Source: Halioxenophilus sp964342265 (GTDB lineage: Bacteria > Pseudomonadota > Gammaproteobacteria > Pseudomonadales > Cellvibrionaceae). From it: a DNA stretch of 34,025 nt. The DNA is taken from NCBI GenBank assembly GCA_964342265.1, contig CAYFFE010000030.1, positions 1 through 34,025 of the forward strand. The letters run 5' to 3'. Under the pieces are notes generated by a model. The model saw nothing but the letters and a program-made list of their open reading frames with translations, made no database searches and had not been told where the DNA came from. Positions 7,560-16,808 of this stretch are shown one piece after another. A program made the translations under genes and the position numbers. How positions within the stretch are numbered: the stretch's first letter is position 1; every line of letters begins with the position of its first letter.

Positions 7560-8789
7560 ATGAAAGCAAGCAACAGCAGACCTGCCACACACACCAGTAA
7601 CCGCGCGAAGGCAAGTTCAAGTGAACAAGGGGCGCGCATTGTACTGAAAGCCCAGGGATTTGGCCAAAAACCGCGCAGTTTTTTTGCCCGTGTCCTACAA
7701 AGTTTGGTATTGCTCTGTTCGAATTTGCCCTGTTCGACATTGCTCAGTTTGGCACTGCTGAGTTCACCATTGGGCGCCCAACCCACGCTCGACGACAAAG
7801 CAAATGACCCAAAAGCCATGAGCGACAAGGCTCCCATGGCAGGCGATGAGCCAGCCGCCGCAGATAGGGCCGAGACCGCGACCAAAGACGCCGAGCAAGA
7901 GATGAGCGAACCGCCCCCTAGGGTCGGACTGATTGCCGAACAAACCGAGCGCGATTTGGCGCAGAGTTTGGCGAACAGCGATCCGCTCACGCAAACAAAC
8001 TGGCTAACCGTAGCCGAACAAGACTACCTGGCGCTGTTTAAACCCGCCGCCAAACCCTCACCACGAGGGGTGGTTATTGTACTGCCGGATCGCCGTCAGC
8101 ACCCGGACTGGCCGCAATACGTGCGACCGCTGCGCAACGGTTTAGCCGAACGAGGCTGGATTACCTGGGCTCTGAGCTTGCCGTACGCACCACAACCCCC
8201 GCCACCGGCTCGACCCGCGGACCCAGCGCCAATGCCCAATGGCGAGACAGAAGAAACCAAGCCAGGCGACGGCGAGACCAAAAATGAAGAAAACCCAGCA
8301 CCCAAACCAATGCCCGCCCCGGAAGCCATGATGGACCCAGAAACCATGATGACCCCGGAACAATTGGCGAACACCACAGAAAAACCACCTATCGACGAAC
8401 AAATCGATGCATTGCAACGCCAAGCCCTGGCGCAAATTGGCAATATCGCCAACGGCAATCTGGTGATTATCGGTGTGGGAGAAGGCGGTTTTTGGGCCAG
8501 CCGTTGGGCTCAGCAATTACAAGCGAGCCGACAAGACTTGCGCATCAAGCTCGTGTTCATCGACATCGACAACCAAGTGATTGGTCTCGACGCGGGCTTT
8601 GCCGAGTTTTTACCCGAGCCCATGCCCGTGCTAGACCTTTACCCGGCTAACCGCGGCCCCGACGCCAAATTGCGCAAACGACTCAGCAAAGCGGCGGGCT
8701 TTAGGCGCTACATTCAGCAAGATTTGCCGCAGCAGGCATTATCCAACAGCCGGCTGATCAATCGCGTGCACGGCTTTGCTAAAAACTAA
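7560..8789 (+). CDS. DUF3530 family exported protein (alpha/beta-hydrolase-like)
   Basis: I recognise the DUF3530 family but no established function. From the ATG at 7560 it has 409 residues: a basic N-terminus, a hydrophobic signal segment at about 45-72 with likely cleavage after A73 (GA before QPT), an acidic Ala/Glu-rich stretch to about 120, then the fold proper. That part has a strand in VVIVLPD, a W-rich segment and the turn IIGVGEGG (303-310). The turn takes the place of the GxSxG nucleophile elbow but has Gly in the Ser position, so esterase activity is doubtful. Residues about 211-278 are a Pro/Glu/Met-rich low-complexity insert. The start is uncertain: no ribosome site is visible and the region before the signal segment is unusually long. 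Confidence 0.75.
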   Translation: MKASNSRPATHTSNRAKASSSEQGARIVLKAQGFGQKPRSFFARVLQSLVLLCSNLPCSTLLSLALLSSPLGAQPTLDDKANDPKAMSDKAPMAGDEPAAADRAETATKDAEQEMSEPPPRVGLIAEQTERDLAQSLANSDPLTQTNWLTVAEQDYLALFKPAAKPSPRGVVIVLPDRRQHPDWPQYVRPLRNGLAERGWITWALSLPYAPQPPPPARPADPAPMPNGETEETKPGDGETKNEENPAPKPMPAPEAMMDPETMMTPEQLANTTEKPPIDEQIDALQRQALAQIGNIANGNLVIIGVGEGGFWASRWAQQLQASRQDLRIKLVFIDIDNQVIGLDAGFAEFLPEPMPVLDLYPANRGPDAKLRKRLSKAAGFRRYIQQDLPQQALSNSRLINRVHGFAKN

Positions 8790-8807
8790 TCGTCGCTAAA
8801 AACTATT

Positions 8808-9494
8808 TCACACCAAACGCGCTCGCAATGCTTGCAACCGCTCAGGCGTGCCCACATCCACCCAATCGCCCTTGTGCACCTGGCCGCTCAATCGACCCTG
8901 GGCAATGGCCCAATCGAACACTTCTTTTAAACCAAAACACTCACGTCGTTTGGGGTACTGGGCAATGATCTCGGGGCGAAACAGCGCCATGCCACTGTAA
9001 GTGAAGGTAGTGAGCCCGGCCTCAGCGGGCACAATGCGGTCGCCGTCCAAGGCAAAATCACCGGAAGGGTTATGGCTGGGGTTGGCCACCAAAACCAAGT
9101 GGCCCAGGCATTCATCGGGCAGAGGTTTGGCCGCCAGTTGTGCCAAATCGAAGTCGCTCCAAACATCGCCATTAACCAACACAAAGGGGGTCGACCCCAG
9201 CAAAGGCAGTGCGCGATGAATACCGCCGGCGGTCTCCAGCGGTTGCGCTTCGCGAGAGAAACGCACGTTCACATCGTAGGCGGCACCGTCGCCAATCGCC
9301 TCGATAATCTGCTCACCCAAATAGGCCACATTAATGACCACATTGGTCATGCCCGCCGATTTGAGTCGCAACAACTGATGGCCAATGAGCGGATGCTCGC
9401 CCACACGCAATAGGGGTTTGGGGCAGTGCTCGGTGAGCGGCAACATGCGCGTGCCTTTTCCCGCCGCCAGTAACATGGCCGTGCGAGCCGTCAT
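8808..9494 (-). CDS. murU: N-acetylmuramate alpha-1-phosphate uridylyltransferase
   Basis: Converts MurNAc 1-phosphate and UTP to UDP-MurNAc in the cell-wall recycling route that bypasses de novo synthesis and its fosfomycin-sensitive MurA step, described in Pseudomonas. It is a nucleotidyltransferase with the signature LAAGKGTRM (9-17) followed by KPLL, and NGDVWSD as the metal-binding Asp motif. Length is 228 residues from the ATG at 9494, which overlaps the amgK stop as ATGA, indicating coupling; the frame extends upstream to 9521 without support. Similar enzymes act on other sugars, but the amgK neighbour favours MurU. Confidence 0.92.
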   Translation of the reverse strand: MTARTAMLLAAGKGTRMLPLTEHCPKPLLRVGEHPLIGHQLLRLKSAGMTNVVINVAYLGEQIIEAIGDGAAYDVNVRFSREAQPLETAGGIHRALPLLGSTPFVLVNGDVWSDFDLAQLAAKPLPDECLGHLVLVANPSHNPSGDFALDGDRIVPAEAGLTTFTYSGMALFRPEIIAQYPKRRECFGLKEVFDWAIAQGRLSGQVHKGDWVDVGTPERLQALRARLV

Positions 9495-10534
9495 AGCGGT
9501 TGTTCGCCAGGTTGATACCAAGCTTGTGACTCGATTGCCGGCATTAGTTGCTCGTCGATGAATGCGAGCAACGGTTGGGTTTGCTCAAAGCGGCCTGCGG
9601 TATCGCGCACATAGGCAAGTACTCGGGGCAGATCGGCAAGATACTGCTGCTTGCCATCGCGCAGTGCTAAGCGGGCGAAAATTCCCAGCACTTTTAAATG
9701 CCGCTGCAAGCCGGTTAAGTGAAACCAGTGCAGAAAACGTTGATCACTGATGTCTGGCAACAACCCCACATCTTTTGCCAATCGAGCGTAACTCAAAGCC
9801 CACTGCTCCACTTTGTCGGCGGGCCAACGCAGATAGCAGTCTTTCAACAGCGAGACAATATCGTAGGTAATCGGCCCCCAAACCGCGCCCTGGAAGTCAA
9901 TCACGCCAAGAGATCGCCCCTGGCGCTCGATTAAGTTGCGCGAGTGGTAGTCGCGATGCACCAAAACCTGGGGTTGCTGAAGGCTGTTGTCGATTAAAAA
10001 ATTAAACGCCGGCGTTAACGAGAAGTTTTCTAGGGCATGGGATTGCTGAAGCAACTCACCAATAAACCAATGGGGAAATAAGTTAAGCTCGTTCTGCAAC
10101 AAGGTGGGACTGTAGCTGGGTAAATCCAGGCTGTAGGGCCGCAACTGCTGCAGCGCCAGCAATGTGATGATGGCCTGACCGTAGTGGGCGTCGGCGTTGT
10201 CGGGCTCCTGCTCCAACTCATTGGCGAGCAGATCATCGCCAAAGTCTTCGATAATTAAAAACCCCCGTTGCTCGTCCACGGCAATGATGTTGGGCGTGGA
10301 TACCGCGCCCTGTTGCATGGTTTTGGCCAGGGCCACAAACAGCGGTGTGTCTTCGGTTTCGACCGGGGCGTGCACGGCCAACATGGGTTTGCCACCATTG
10401 TGAATACGGTAGTAGCGACGAAAGCCCGCGTCGCCCGATAGAGGCGACAAGGTAAGTGGCCCGGTGTTGGTATCCAGGCTCTGGATTTGTTGTTCAACCC
10501 AGTTAGTAAGCGCTTGCAAATTATCGGCTGTCAT
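9491..10534 (-). CDS. amgK: N-acetylmuramate/N-acetylglucosamine anomeric kinase
   Basis: Phosphorylates MurNAc or GlcNAc at the anomeric position, feeding MurU in peptidoglycan recycling. It belongs to the aminoglycoside phosphotransferase-like kinase fold: catalytic loop HRDYHSRN with D195 and N200, and the metal Asp D213 in VIDFQGA. Length is 347 residues. It is divergent from lptD, as in Pseudomonas, and its stop overlaps the murU start by 4 bases. The pair therefore forms a two-gene operon reading away from the outer-membrane biogenesis genes. Confidence 0.93.
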   Translation of the reverse strand: MTADNLQALTNWVEQQIQSLDTNTGPLTLSPLSGDAGFRRYYRIHNGGKPMLAVHAPVETEDTPLFVALAKTMQQGAVSTPNIIAVDEQRGFLIIEDFGDDLLANELEQEPDNADAHYGQAIITLLALQQLRPYSLDLPSYSPTLLQNELNLFPHWFIGELLQQSHALENFSLTPAFNFLIDNSLQQPQVLVHRDYHSRNLIERQGRSLGVIDFQGAVWGPITYDIVSLLKDCYLRWPADKVEQWALSYARLAKDVGLLPDISDQRFLHWFHLTGLQRHLKVLGIFARLALRDGKQQYLADLPRVLAYVRDTAGRFEQTQPLLAFIDEQLMPAIESQAWYQPGEQPL

Positions 10535-10717
10535 TGTTCTTTTATCGATGTTAGAAGTTACTAATACGCCAGCTTATCACACTGCCGGACTCGGTTTGTG
10601 CCAGTGTCCGATTCCGCTGAAATCCTTCTGGCACACGATTTATCCTTACATTATTGTTCAATACGGCTTCAACTGCGCCGGTGGTTTCCGTAGAATCTCG
10701 GCCTGCTTGTCACCACC
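10535..10717. promoter_or_regulatory. Divergent amgK / lptD control region
   Basis: Contains a 6-bp inverted repeat, ACACTG (10579-10584) and CAGTGT (10602-10607). A candidate lptD -10 TAGAAT (10691-10696) lies 17 bases after a weak -35 TTCAAC. That promoter would leave a leader of only about 14 bases with no clear ribosome site. I saw no match to the sigmaE-type sequence known for lptD in E. coli. Confidence 0.35.
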
Positions 10718-13270
10718 ATGAGTTTTCACGCCTTTATGCCAGCTTGTCGCCATCGACTGTACAATCGCCCCGAGCGCTTCGCTCGCCGATGCTTGCCGCG
10801 CCGCTGGCAGATGAGTGCGTTGGCGCTGGCTGTTGTCGCACCTTGTTCTATCGCTCCCTGGTCACACGCCGAAGACGATGAGCGCGATGCCATCGATTGG
10901 CGCCCTAAAGCCGAGCTCAACCCCCAACAGCAAATCGATGCCACCTATTGCTCCGGTCGCTATGTCTCGCCTTACGAGCCCGACGGATCCACTGTAGCGA
11001 CGAAAGACTCACCCTTAGAAGCCACCGCCGACCGCAGCCGAGCCCAAGGCGACGGCAGCATTACTCTGGAAGGCGACGTTAAGGCCCGCCAGGGTGCGCA
11101 ATCCCTGGAGGCCGAAAAAGTGGTTATCGACCGCAATACCGGTCAAGCCAAGGTCGAGGGCGATGTCGTGCTGCGCGATCGCGATGTCCGTGTGGCCGCC
11201 GATAAAGGCGAAATCAACAATCAACGCAATACCGCCGAGCTCAACGAAGTCAATGTGGTCGCCTACCCCGGCCAATTGCGCGCCCAAGCATCGCGTTTTA
11301 AAAAGCACCGAGATAACAGTATTCACTTGAGCCACGGCAGTATTACCACCTGCCCGCCAGGCCAAGAGGATTGGTCAATTCAGGCCGATGCCATTGATAT
11401 TCGCGACGACAATATTTGGGGCGTGCTCAAAAACCCCGTGGTTAAATTCAAGGGCGTGCCGGTTTTCTGGCTGCCGTTTATGACCTTCCCCGCCAGTGAT
11501 GAGCGCTTGTCGGGTTTTTTGTTCCCGGCAGTGGGCTTTAGCGACAACGGCGGATTGGATGTAGCTCTACCCTACTATTTTAATTTGGCACCCAATTACG
11601 ATCTGTTGTTGAGCCCCAGGCACATCAACAATCGCGGCACAGGTTTAGAAGGCCAGTTTCGTCACTTGTCGCCGCTGTTCGAAAGCCAGATCGACTTTGC
11701 CGGACTCAGTGACGATCAAGGCATCGACAGCCGCACCGAGCGATTATTAAACGACGCCGGTGTCTCCGAGACCGACCAAGCCAATTTATTCAACGATAAA
11801 GACCGCTGGCTTTTGGGCATCCAACAAAAAGGCGGCTTTCTCGCCGGCGGCGATCAGGCCTGGTTTAGTGAAATTGACTTCACACGCGTGAGCGATCGCC
11901 GCTACTTTGACGACATCAACAACACCGCGATCGATGTCTCAGAAAAAACCCATTTACTCAGACTCGGCAGCGTTGGCTATCAAACCGACAACTGGCGCGC
12001 CACACTGAGTGCGCGCAGCTATCAAACGCTGGAGTTCAACACACCGCAGCCCTACCAGGAGCTGCCTCGACTTAACGTTGATGGCGACTATGTTTGGCAG
12101 GGTTTTAGTGCTCGCCTCGCCCACGAGTACGTTCAGTTTGATCAAGATGGCCTTGTAGACGATAACGGCAACCAAATTATTCGCGGTGAGCGGGCTCGCT
12201 TAGCGTATGATTTCATTCGCCCGTATAGCGCCATTTGGGGCTATATCACCCCCGGCCTGCACATTAAGCACACCGCCTATGAATTGAACGACGACAACCT
12301 AATTGCCACAGCAGAGGCGTCTCAAAACTACACCGCCTTTCAAGGCAGCGTGGATTCCGGGTTATTTTTTGAACGCCAAGGCCGCGTGTCAAACTGGCGC
12401 TATTTGCAAACGTTTGAGCCGCGCCTGTTTTATTTGTACAGCAACACCGACGACCAAAGCGCTCTGTTTAACGTCACCGCCGATGGTGGCAATGTCGATT
12501 TCGATACCACCGAAACCACCTTCAGCTACAATCAGTTGTTTCGTACCAGCCGCTTTGCCGGTGGCGATCGTATCGACGACGACCACCGCGTTTCGCTTGG
12601 CCTAACCAGCCGAATTATCGACAGTAATTCCGGGCGCGAACTCTTCTCGGCAAGCCTCGGCCAGAGCTTTTATCTGGATAACCGAGAAGTTTTTGCCGAT
12701 CGCTTCGGCGGAGACGATGTGGGTCGATCGGAAATTGCCGGCGAGCTGGGTGCCAACATTGGCAAACGCTTGCGCTGGGATTTGAGCGTGGTTTACGACC
12801 CAGAGCAAGACCTCACCAATTTGGGCCGCACCAGCCTGCGCTATCTGGATTCCTCCCACCGGCTGATTAACGTGGGCTTTAATTTCCAGCGCAAAGACAA
12901 CAACGCCTCGGCCACAACCATTGCCGGTAACAATACCCAACAGAGCGATATTTCGATGATTTTACCCGTCAACAAACGGGTAAATTTCATCTTTCGCAAC
13001 CTGCATGATTTTACTTTTGACCGGGAACTGGATACCTTCTCCGGCCTCGAATACAACAGTTGTTGTTATCGAGCCCGATTTGTCTGGCGGCGCTGGATCA
13101 GCAACGACCTGAGCCGCTTAGTCGCCGACGACGATTTAAACTATAAAACCGGCGTGTTTTTCGACATCCAACTGAAAGGCCTGGGCAGTAGCGCCGGCCG
13201 ATTCTACCAACTACTATCAGATACGATTCCCGGTTACAGCACCCGGGAACAAGCTGTATTCCCAGAGTAA
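10718..13270 (+). CDS. lptD: LPS assembly outer-membrane protein LptD
   Basis: Outer-membrane beta-barrel that, with the lipoprotein LptE, inserts lipopolysaccharide into the outer leaflet. It has 850 residues: a long basic N-terminus and signal peptide (likely cleavage after A51, SHA before EDD), an LptA-like periplasmic beta-jellyroll at about 105-215, then the barrel to the C-terminus. The four cysteines used for the inter-domain disulfides are all present: C78, C212 and the adjacent pair C782-C783. Start is the ATG at 10718; a downstream ATG at 10811 would remove the arginines before the hydrophobic core. It heads a tightly packed plus-strand run, with surA 12 bases downstream; SurA is its chaperone. 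Confidence 0.95.
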   Translation: MSFHAFMPACRHRLYNRPERFARRCLPRRWQMSALALAVVAPCSIAPWSHAEDDERDAIDWRPKAELNPQQQIDATYCSGRYVSPYEPDGSTVATKDSPLEATADRSRAQGDGSITLEGDVKARQGAQSLEAEKVVIDRNTGQAKVEGDVVLRDRDVRVAADKGEINNQRNTAELNEVNVVAYPGQLRAQASRFKKHRDNSIHLSHGSITTCPPGQEDWSIQADAIDIRDDNIWGVLKNPVVKFKGVPVFWLPFMTFPASDERLSGFLFPAVGFSDNGGLDVALPYYFNLAPNYDLLLSPRHINNRGTGLEGQFRHLSPLFESQIDFAGLSDDQGIDSRTERLLNDAGVSETDQANLFNDKDRWLLGIQQKGGFLAGGDQAWFSEIDFTRVSDRRYFDDINNTAIDVSEKTHLLRLGSVGYQTDNWRATLSARSYQTLEFNTPQPYQELPRLNVDGDYVWQGFSARLAHEYVQFDQDGLVDDNGNQIIRGERARLAYDFIRPYSAIWGYITPGLHIKHTAYELNDDNLIATAEASQNYTAFQGSVDSGLFFERQGRVSNWRYLQTFEPRLFYLYSNTDDQSALFNVTADGGNVDFDTTETTFSYNQLFRTSRFAGGDRIDDDHRVSLGLTSRIIDSNSGRELFSASLGQSFYLDNREVFADRFGGDDVGRSEIAGELGANIGKRLRWDLSVVYDPEQDLTNLGRTSLRYLDSSHRLINVGFNFQRKDNNASATTIAGNNTQQSDISMILPVNKRVNFIFRNLHDFTFDRELDTFSGLEYNSCCYRARFVWRRWISNDLSRLVADDDLNYKTGVFFDIQLKGLGSSAGRFYQLLSDTIPGYSTREQAVFPE

Positions 13271-13282
13271 CTTAAGACATTT

Positions 13283-14596
13283 ATGACCCATCACCTCAGC
13301 GCTCGTTCATCACTCACATCAATGCTTAAACCCGCCCTATTAGCGTGCTGCTTGTTGCCGTTATGGGCACAGGCCAAAGTCGAGGATCTGGATCGCGTGG
13401 TCGCGGTAGTCGACGAAGACGTGGTGATGGCCAGCGAACTCAACCAGCAACTCGAACGCGTTAAGCAACAAATCGCCGCCCGGGGCGATCTGCCGCCGGA
13501 GGAAGAGCTCAAAGAGCAGGTGCTGGAGCATTTGATTATTCAGCGCATTCAAATGTCGCTGGCCGACCGCTTAGGCATGGAAATCAACGACAGCGAAGTC
13601 GATCAAACCCTTAACCGCTTGCGCACTTCCAAAAACCTCAGCCCGGAGGAGTTTGTCCAGCAACTCCAAGCCGATGGTCTGTCGGTGAGCGCCCTGCGCC
13701 AGCAATTGCGCAACGATTTATTGGTACAGCGAGTGCAGCAGGCGCGGGTTTACTACCGGATTCAAATTTCCGATCAGGAAGTGGACAACTTCTTAAATTC
13801 CGAAGAAGGCAAATTTTGGTTGTCGCCCGAGTTTAATTTGGGCCATATTTTGGTGCCGTTTTCCAACAACGGCCGAGGTGAGGATCTCACCAACACCCAG
13901 GTTCAAGCGCGGGCGTTGTTTGAGCGTTTGCAAAGGGGCGAAAATTTTCGATCGCTGGCGGTATCCAACTCTGGCGGTCAAAATGCTCTGGAAGGCGGCG
14001 ACTTAGGCTGGCGCAAAGCCGTGGAATTACCCGAAGTCTTCTCTGAACGACTCAATGATATGCAGCCCGGCCAAATCAGCGAGCCGTTTAAAAGCGGAGC
14101 CGGTTTTCACATTTTAAAAGTCTACGATCGCCGCGGTGCCGAGGAAACCGTCATCGAGCAATCGAAAGTGCGCCACGTATTGCTGAAACCCTCGGCTATT
14201 CTCAGCGACGAACAAGCCGTCGAGCAGCTCAAAACAATTCGCGAGCGTGCTCTGTCGGGCGAGGTGGAATTTGCCGAGCTTGCTCGAGAGCACTCCGAGG
14301 ATATTGGCTCCATGCTCTCTGGTGGCGATTTAGGTTGGTCGGTGCCCGGCAAGTTTGTACCCGAATTCGAAGAAATGATGAAAACCACCGCCGTCGGCGA
14401 AGTCAGCCAGCCGTTTCGTTCGCAATTTGGCTGGCATATTTTGTACATTGAAGATCGTCGCCAAGAAAACATGACCGACACGGTCATTCGCAATCAGGCC
14501 GTTAATTTGCTGCGCAGCCGCCGCTTTAACGAAGAGCTGGAAATCTGGTTGCAAGAAATTCGCGCCCAAGCCTATGTCGAAAACCGTTTGCAGTAA
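13283..14596 (+). CDS. surA: Periplasmic chaperone / peptidyl-prolyl isomerase SurA
   Basis: Escorts unfolded outer-membrane proteins, LptD among them, across the periplasm. The 437 residues comprise a signal peptide (cleavage likely after A31, AQA before KVED), an N-terminal chaperone domain to about 180, two parvulin domains at about 184-283 and 295-392 (each ending in a FHIL/WHIL strand), and a short C-terminal helix needed for the chaperone core. It begins 12 bases after lptD and overlaps pdxA by 23 bases, so it is clearly part of one transcription unit. The ribosome site is weak; an alternative ATG at 13322 has none either. Confidence 0.95.
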   Translation: MTHHLSARSSLTSMLKPALLACCLLPLWAQAKVEDLDRVVAVVDEDVVMASELNQQLERVKQQIAARGDLPPEEELKEQVLEHLIIQRIQMSLADRLGMEINDSEVDQTLNRLRTSKNLSPEEFVQQLQADGLSVSALRQQLRNDLLVQRVQQARVYYRIQISDQEVDNFLNSEEGKFWLSPEFNLGHILVPFSNNGRGEDLTNTQVQARALFERLQRGENFRSLAVSNSGGQNALEGGDLGWRKAVELPEVFSERLNDMQPGQISEPFKSGAGFHILKVYDRRGAEETVIEQSKVRHVLLKPSAILSDEQAVEQLKTIRERALSGEVEFAELAREHSEDIGSMLSGGDLGWSVPGKFVPEFEEMMKTTAVGEVSQPFRSQFGWHILYIEDRRQENMTDTVIRNQAVNLLRSRRFNEELEIWLQEIRAQAYVENRLQ

Positions 14597-15578
14597 CGAC
14601 CGCCCCTGGTTGGCCGTTACTCCGGGAGAGCCTGCCGGCATCGGTCCGGATCTGGTCATTCAACGGGCGCAACAGCCCCAATCGGTCAATCTAGTGATCT
14701 GCGCCAATGGGCGGTTGCTTGAAGAGCGTGCGGCGCAACTGGGCTTGCCATTGCAGGTTTTGCCGTTTGAGCCCGGAGTATCCGGCCCGTGCGAGCCCGG
14801 CCAACTGTACGTTATCGATCATGCGCTAGCTGCACCCGTTAATACCGGCCAACTCGACCCTAACAATGCCCGCTATGTGTTGAATTGCTTGGATACCGCC
14901 ATCGCCGGCTGCCAGGACGGCACGTTTCAGGCCGTGGTTACCGGCCCTGTGCACAAAGGCGTTATCAACGACGCCGGTATTGCGTTTAGCGGTCACACCG
15001 AGTATCTGGCCGATAAGACCCATACCGAACAGGTCGTAATGATGCTGGCCACCGAGGGACTGCGAGTTGCGTTGGTTACCACGCACCTTCCCCTCAAAGC
15101 CGTTGCCGATGCGATTACTCAAACCACGCTGCGCCGCGTTATTGAGATTGTTCACAATGATCTGCAGGGTAAGTTTGGCATCACCAAGCCCAAACTATTG
15201 GTGTGTGGCCTAAACCCCCACGCCGGCGAAGGCGGCCATTTGGGCACAGAAGAACTCACGGTAATCAATCCGGTAATCGAACAGCTCAAAGCGGCAGATT
15301 TGCACTTAACCGGCCCCCTACCCGCCGATACAGCCTTCACCCCGGGGCCGCTGGCCAATGCCGATGCCGTTATCGCCATGTACCACGATCAAGGTCTGCC
15401 GGTGCTCAAACACAAGGGGTTTCATCAAGCGGTGAACATTACATTGGGATTACCCATTATTCGCACTTCGGTGGATCACGGCACAGCCCTGGATCTGGCC
15501 GGCACCGGGCAAGCCGACCTGGGCAGCCTAGCCTATGCCATCGACCAAGCCCAAATTATGGCCCGTGCCCATGCATAA
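14574..15578 (+). CDS. pdxA: 4-hydroxythreonine-4-phosphate dehydrogenase
   Basis: NAD-dependent oxidation of 4-phosphohydroxy-L-threonine in the DXP-dependent route to pyridoxal phosphate. Length is 334 residues. The N-terminal motif TPGEPAGIGPD (16-26) is present, with metal-binding histidines H171, H216 (LNPHAGEGG) and H271 (MYHDQG). These match the ligand set known from E. coli PdxA. The start overlaps the end of surA and the stop overlaps the start of rsmA by 8 bases, the surA-pdxA-rsmA order typical of gammaproteobacteria. Confidence 0.96.
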   Translation: MSKTVCSNDRPWLAVTPGEPAGIGPDLVIQRAQQPQSVNLVICANGRLLEERAAQLGLPLQVLPFEPGVSGPCEPGQLYVIDHALAAPVNTGQLDPNNARYVLNCLDTAIAGCQDGTFQAVVTGPVHKGVINDAGIAFSGHTEYLADKTHTEQVVMMLATEGLRVALVTTHLPLKAVADAITQTTLRRVIEIVHNDLQGKFGITKPKLLVCGLNPHAGEGGHLGTEELTVINPVIEQLKAADLHLTGPLPADTAFTPGPLANADAVIAMYHDQGLPVLKHKGFHQAVNITLGLPIIRTSVDHGTALDLAGTGQADLGSLAYAIDQAQIMARAHA

Positions 15579-16383
15579 AGCCCGCAAACGTTTCGGCCAA
15601 AACTTTCTGCACGATCCGAGCGTTATTCAACGCATCGTCGATAGCATTGCAGTAAAACCCGACGACAACCTCGTGGAAATCGGTCCCGGCAAGGGCGCGA
15701 TTACCGCCCTATTGCTAGCAAAAGCCAAAGCCCTGCAGGTGGTGGAGCTGGACCGCGATTTAATACCCATTCTTCTGGCGCAGTTTGCCAATCATCCGGG
15801 TTTTAAAATCCATCAGGCCGATGCGCTGAAGTTTGATTTTGCTGCGCTCCACCAGCCCGAACAGCCCCTGCGCATCGTGGGTAATCTGCCCTACAACATC
15901 TCCACACCGTTAATTTTTCATCTATTGAGCCTGGGCACCCAAGTGCGCGATATGCACTTTATGCTGCAAAAGGAAGTGGTCGAGCGCATGGCCGCCAGCC
16001 CCGGCGGCAAGAGCTATGGCCGATTGAGCGTGATGACCCAATACCACTGCCAAGTGGATAGCCTGTTTGACGTGCCGCCGGAGTGCTTTGTGCCGCAACC
16101 TAAGGTAGAATCGGCGATTGTTCGGCTTGTTCCCATGGTGCCAAGCGCAAACGTCGCCCAAGACATCAAATTGCTCGACAAAATCGTCACGGCGGCTTTC
16201 CAGCAGCGCCGCAAAACCGTGCGCAACGCCTTAAAAAACTGGTGCACGGCCGATCAGTTGCAACAACTGGGCATTGACCCCACCGCTCGACCGGAAACCC
16301 TTGCACTCGATCAATACGTGGTACTGGCCAACCATTGTCTCAATCACCCCAACACGGTGAAAACTGCCAAGGAGACCCCATAG
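15571..16383 (+). CDS. rsmA: 16S rRNA dimethyladenosine methyltransferase (KsgA)
   Basis: Dimethylates two adjacent adenosines in the helix 45 loop of 16S rRNA late in small-subunit assembly; loss gives kasugamycin resistance. Length is 270 residues. SAM-binding motif EIGPGKG lies at 36-42 and catalytic motif NLPYNIS at 105-111. I chose the ATG at 15571, giving MHKARKRFGQNFL as in relatives, over the upstream in-frame start at 15535; it overlaps the pdxA stop by 8 bases. Confidence 0.95.
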   Translation: MHKARKRFGQNFLHDPSVIQRIVDSIAVKPDDNLVEIGPGKGAITALLLAKAKALQVVELDRDLIPILLAQFANHPGFKIHQADALKFDFAALHQPEQPLRIVGNLPYNISTPLIFHLLSLGTQVRDMHFMLQKEVVERMAASPGGKSYGRLSVMTQYHCQVDSLFDVPPECFVPQPKVESAIVRLVPMVPSANVAQDIKLLDKIVTAAFQQRRKTVRNALKNWCTADQLQQLGIDPTARPETLALDQYVVLANHCLNHPNTVKTAKETP

Positions 16384-16427
16384 GTATTGTTATCTAAAAC
16401 CCATCAATGCTGTAAAACGAGTTACCC

Positions 16428-16802
16428 ATGACAGCCAAACCCATTGAAGTCAGCGTTAAAACCCACTACATCGCCGAGCAATCCGACCCGGCCGATCACC
16501 GTTTTGTTTACGCTTACACCGTGACCATTCGCAATACCAGCGATACCCCCACCCAATTGCTGAGCCGCCATTGGCGCATCACCAACGGCGACAACGACGT
16601 ACAAGAAGTGCGCGGCGAAGGGGTTGTGGGCGAACAACCGCACTTGGCCCCCGGCGATGAATACACCTACACCAGCGGCGTGGTATTGGAAACCGAAATC
16701 GGCACAATGGAAGGCAGTTACCAAATGATCACCGACGAGGGCGCTACTTTCGACGCAGAGGTTCCAGCCTTTGCCCTGGTGCCCCCCCACGCATTGCACT
16801 GA
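16428..16802 (+). CDS. apaG: ApaG domain protein
   Basis: Small fibronectin-III-like protein of 124 residues, formerly CorD, usually encoded with rsmA and apaH. Its biochemical role is not settled; related domains in eukaryotic F-box proteins bind partner molecules. Visible features are the strand-rich core (VYAYTVTIRN), the conserved RHWRITNG segment, the GEQPHLAPGDEYTYTSG stretch and the GSYQM segment. It follows rsmA after 44 bases and is separated from apaH by 6 bases. Confidence 0.93.
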   Translation: MTAKPIEVSVKTHYIAEQSDPADHRFVYAYTVTIRNTSDTPTQLLSRHWRITNGDNDVQEVRGEGVVGEQPHLAPGDEYTYTSGVVLETEIGTMEGSYQMITDEGATFDAEVPAFALVPPHALH

Positions 16803-16808
16803 GTACCC

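Noticed and set aside
8096..8516. Several 75-124-residue minus-strand frames opposite the DUF3530 gene
   Set aside because: They mirror the Pro/Glu-rich insert of the real gene and have skewed Gly/Ser or Trp/Phe composition with no family match.
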